From the NCBI GenBank assembly GCA_963743325.1, contig CAVUOZ010000008.1, positions 124,001-188,000 of the forward strand: a stretch of 64,000 bases of DNA. Direction: 5' to 3'. The translations under genes and the position numbers were made by a program. Source of the stretch: DATFVA01 sp963743325 (GTDB taxonomy: Bacteria; Bacteroidota; Ignavibacteria; Ignavibacteriales; Ignavibacteriaceae). Each line of letters begins with the position of its first letter. The first letter of the stretch is position 1. The notes beneath the pieces were generated by a model that saw only the letters and a list, made by a program, of their open reading frames with translations, was not told the DNA's origin and ran no database searches. Positions 63,433-64,000 of this stretch are shown piece after piece.

Positions 63433-64000
63433 TCAGAGAATAGTTTTTATCTCTCTTTCGAAATACATCCTGATCTCATCAAGCGAAACATCAGATTCGG
63501 GTTTAAGATGTTCTATATTCTCATCGTCAATGTCTTCGGTATAAACTAATTGCATAACAAATATTTTTTTTGTCATACCCGGAATATATTGTAACGCGAT
63601 CTCTAAAACTTTTTTGATATCGTATGCTTTTTTTGTGATTGTATATAAATCATAATAATCACGAAACTTTGCTCTTAATGAAAGAATGTTGGTTTTCATT
63701 GCTGTTAATAATTCTAATCTTCCGACATATGAATTTTTTAACAATTTTTCTCTCTCTTTTAATTTATTCCATCCGTTTGCATAAAAAGTCACCTTAACCT
63801 GATCAATTGATATATCCAATCCCTCCGCATAAGAATTTATAATTTTTACTGAGTGTGTTTTTGAAATACTATTTAATATAGAATCAATTCTAGCAGACTC
63901 TAATTTTTCGATCCAGGTAAAAAATTCAAGATCTTCCGAAATACGGTGATTCAGGTAGATTGAAAGCGCCGAACCGCCGACTAATGTAAAATATTTTAAA
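63433..64000 (-). CDS. AbiEii/AbiGii-type nucleotidyltransferase, 5' end beyond the window
   Basis: The frame is open to the window edge, so the N-terminus is missing. The visible part starts with the nucleotidyltransferase motif FTLVGGSALSIYLNHRISEDLEFF (G-S and D-x-E acid pair), then SLRAKFRDYYDLYTITKK, the typical K-x-RDxxDLY helix of the AbiEii family. These proteins are toxins of type IV toxin-antitoxin or abortive infection systems; the antitoxin (AbiEi-like), if any, would be upstream outside the window. No antitoxin is seen downstream. Confidence 0.82.
   Translation of the reverse strand, partial: LKYFTLVGGSALSIYLNHRISEDLEFFTWIEKLESARIDSILNSISKTHSVKIINSYAEGLDISIDQVKVTFYANGWNKLKEREKLLKNSYVGRLELLTAMKTNILSLRAKFRDYYDLYTITKKAYDIKKVLEIALQYIPGMTKKIFVMQLVYTEDIDDENIEHLKPESDVSLDEIRMYFEREIKTIL

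Overview
The window is AT-rich, gene-dense bacterial DNA with no rRNA, tRNA, CRISPR array, insertion sequence or prophage that I can see. Family content (transaldolase/phosphoglucose isomerase fusion, CPA2 antiporters linked to universal stress domains, four-helix-bundle IVP protein, many VOC and DHFR-like proteins, DUF2279, small outer-membrane barrels) suggests the Bacteroidota/Chlorobiota/Ignavibacteriota group. Frequent good AGGAG-type ribosome sites and several TTG/GTG starts fit Ignavibacteria better than typical Bacteroidetes. This placement is inference; no marker gene settles it.

Layout. 1-4.1 kb: cut-off GT9 glycosyltransferase, LOG-family protein, YceI plus a small membrane protein, L-2-hydroxyglutarate oxidase. 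4.4-10.3 kb: pentose phosphate operon (tal-pgi fusion, HAD phosphatase, gnd, zwf). 10.7-13.8 kb: Cu/Zn superoxide dismutase, a Rieske/FAD oxidoreductase broken by a frameshift, a small barrel protein. 13.9-19.3 kb: DNA methyltransferase, a neighbour with a nuclease-like motif, a beta-CASP hydrolase, carbamate kinase and ornithine carbamoyltransferase. 19.6-27.7 kb: housekeeping and stress genes, including an rsgA broken by a frameshift. 28.2-34.9 kb: TauE/DUF1634 pair, then an operon of two CPA2 antiporters and Usp domains, one antiporter ending in a PTS EIIA domain. 34.9-39.2 kb: lysA-lysC, then two envelope proteins. 39.2-47.2 kb: minus-strand array of four RibD/DHFR-like and four VOC proteins with other small detoxification-type proteins, ending at a GlxA-type regulator. 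47.2-54.3 kb: repeat-rich stretch with an IVP gene, methyltransferases, Uup, and a NYN-LOTUS gene bracketed by inverted hairpin repeats. 54.3-64 kb: minus-strand S9 peptidase, HtpX/LemA/zinc-ribbon membrane-quality set, mfd, and a cut-off AbiEii-type nucleotidyltransferase.

Most striking are four places where one protein family is split over two frames and inserting one base restores a continuous reading frame (about 12.38, 20.17, 31.41 and 45.16 kb). All have the same sign and some lie in homopolymer runs, so assembly deletions are as likely as real pseudogenes. The best candidates for something less described are the methyltransferase/nuclease-like/beta-CASP triplet, the antiporter-Usp-EIIA operon, the repeat-bracketed NYN gene, and a 31-residue membrane peptide on the minus strand at 27.8 kb.
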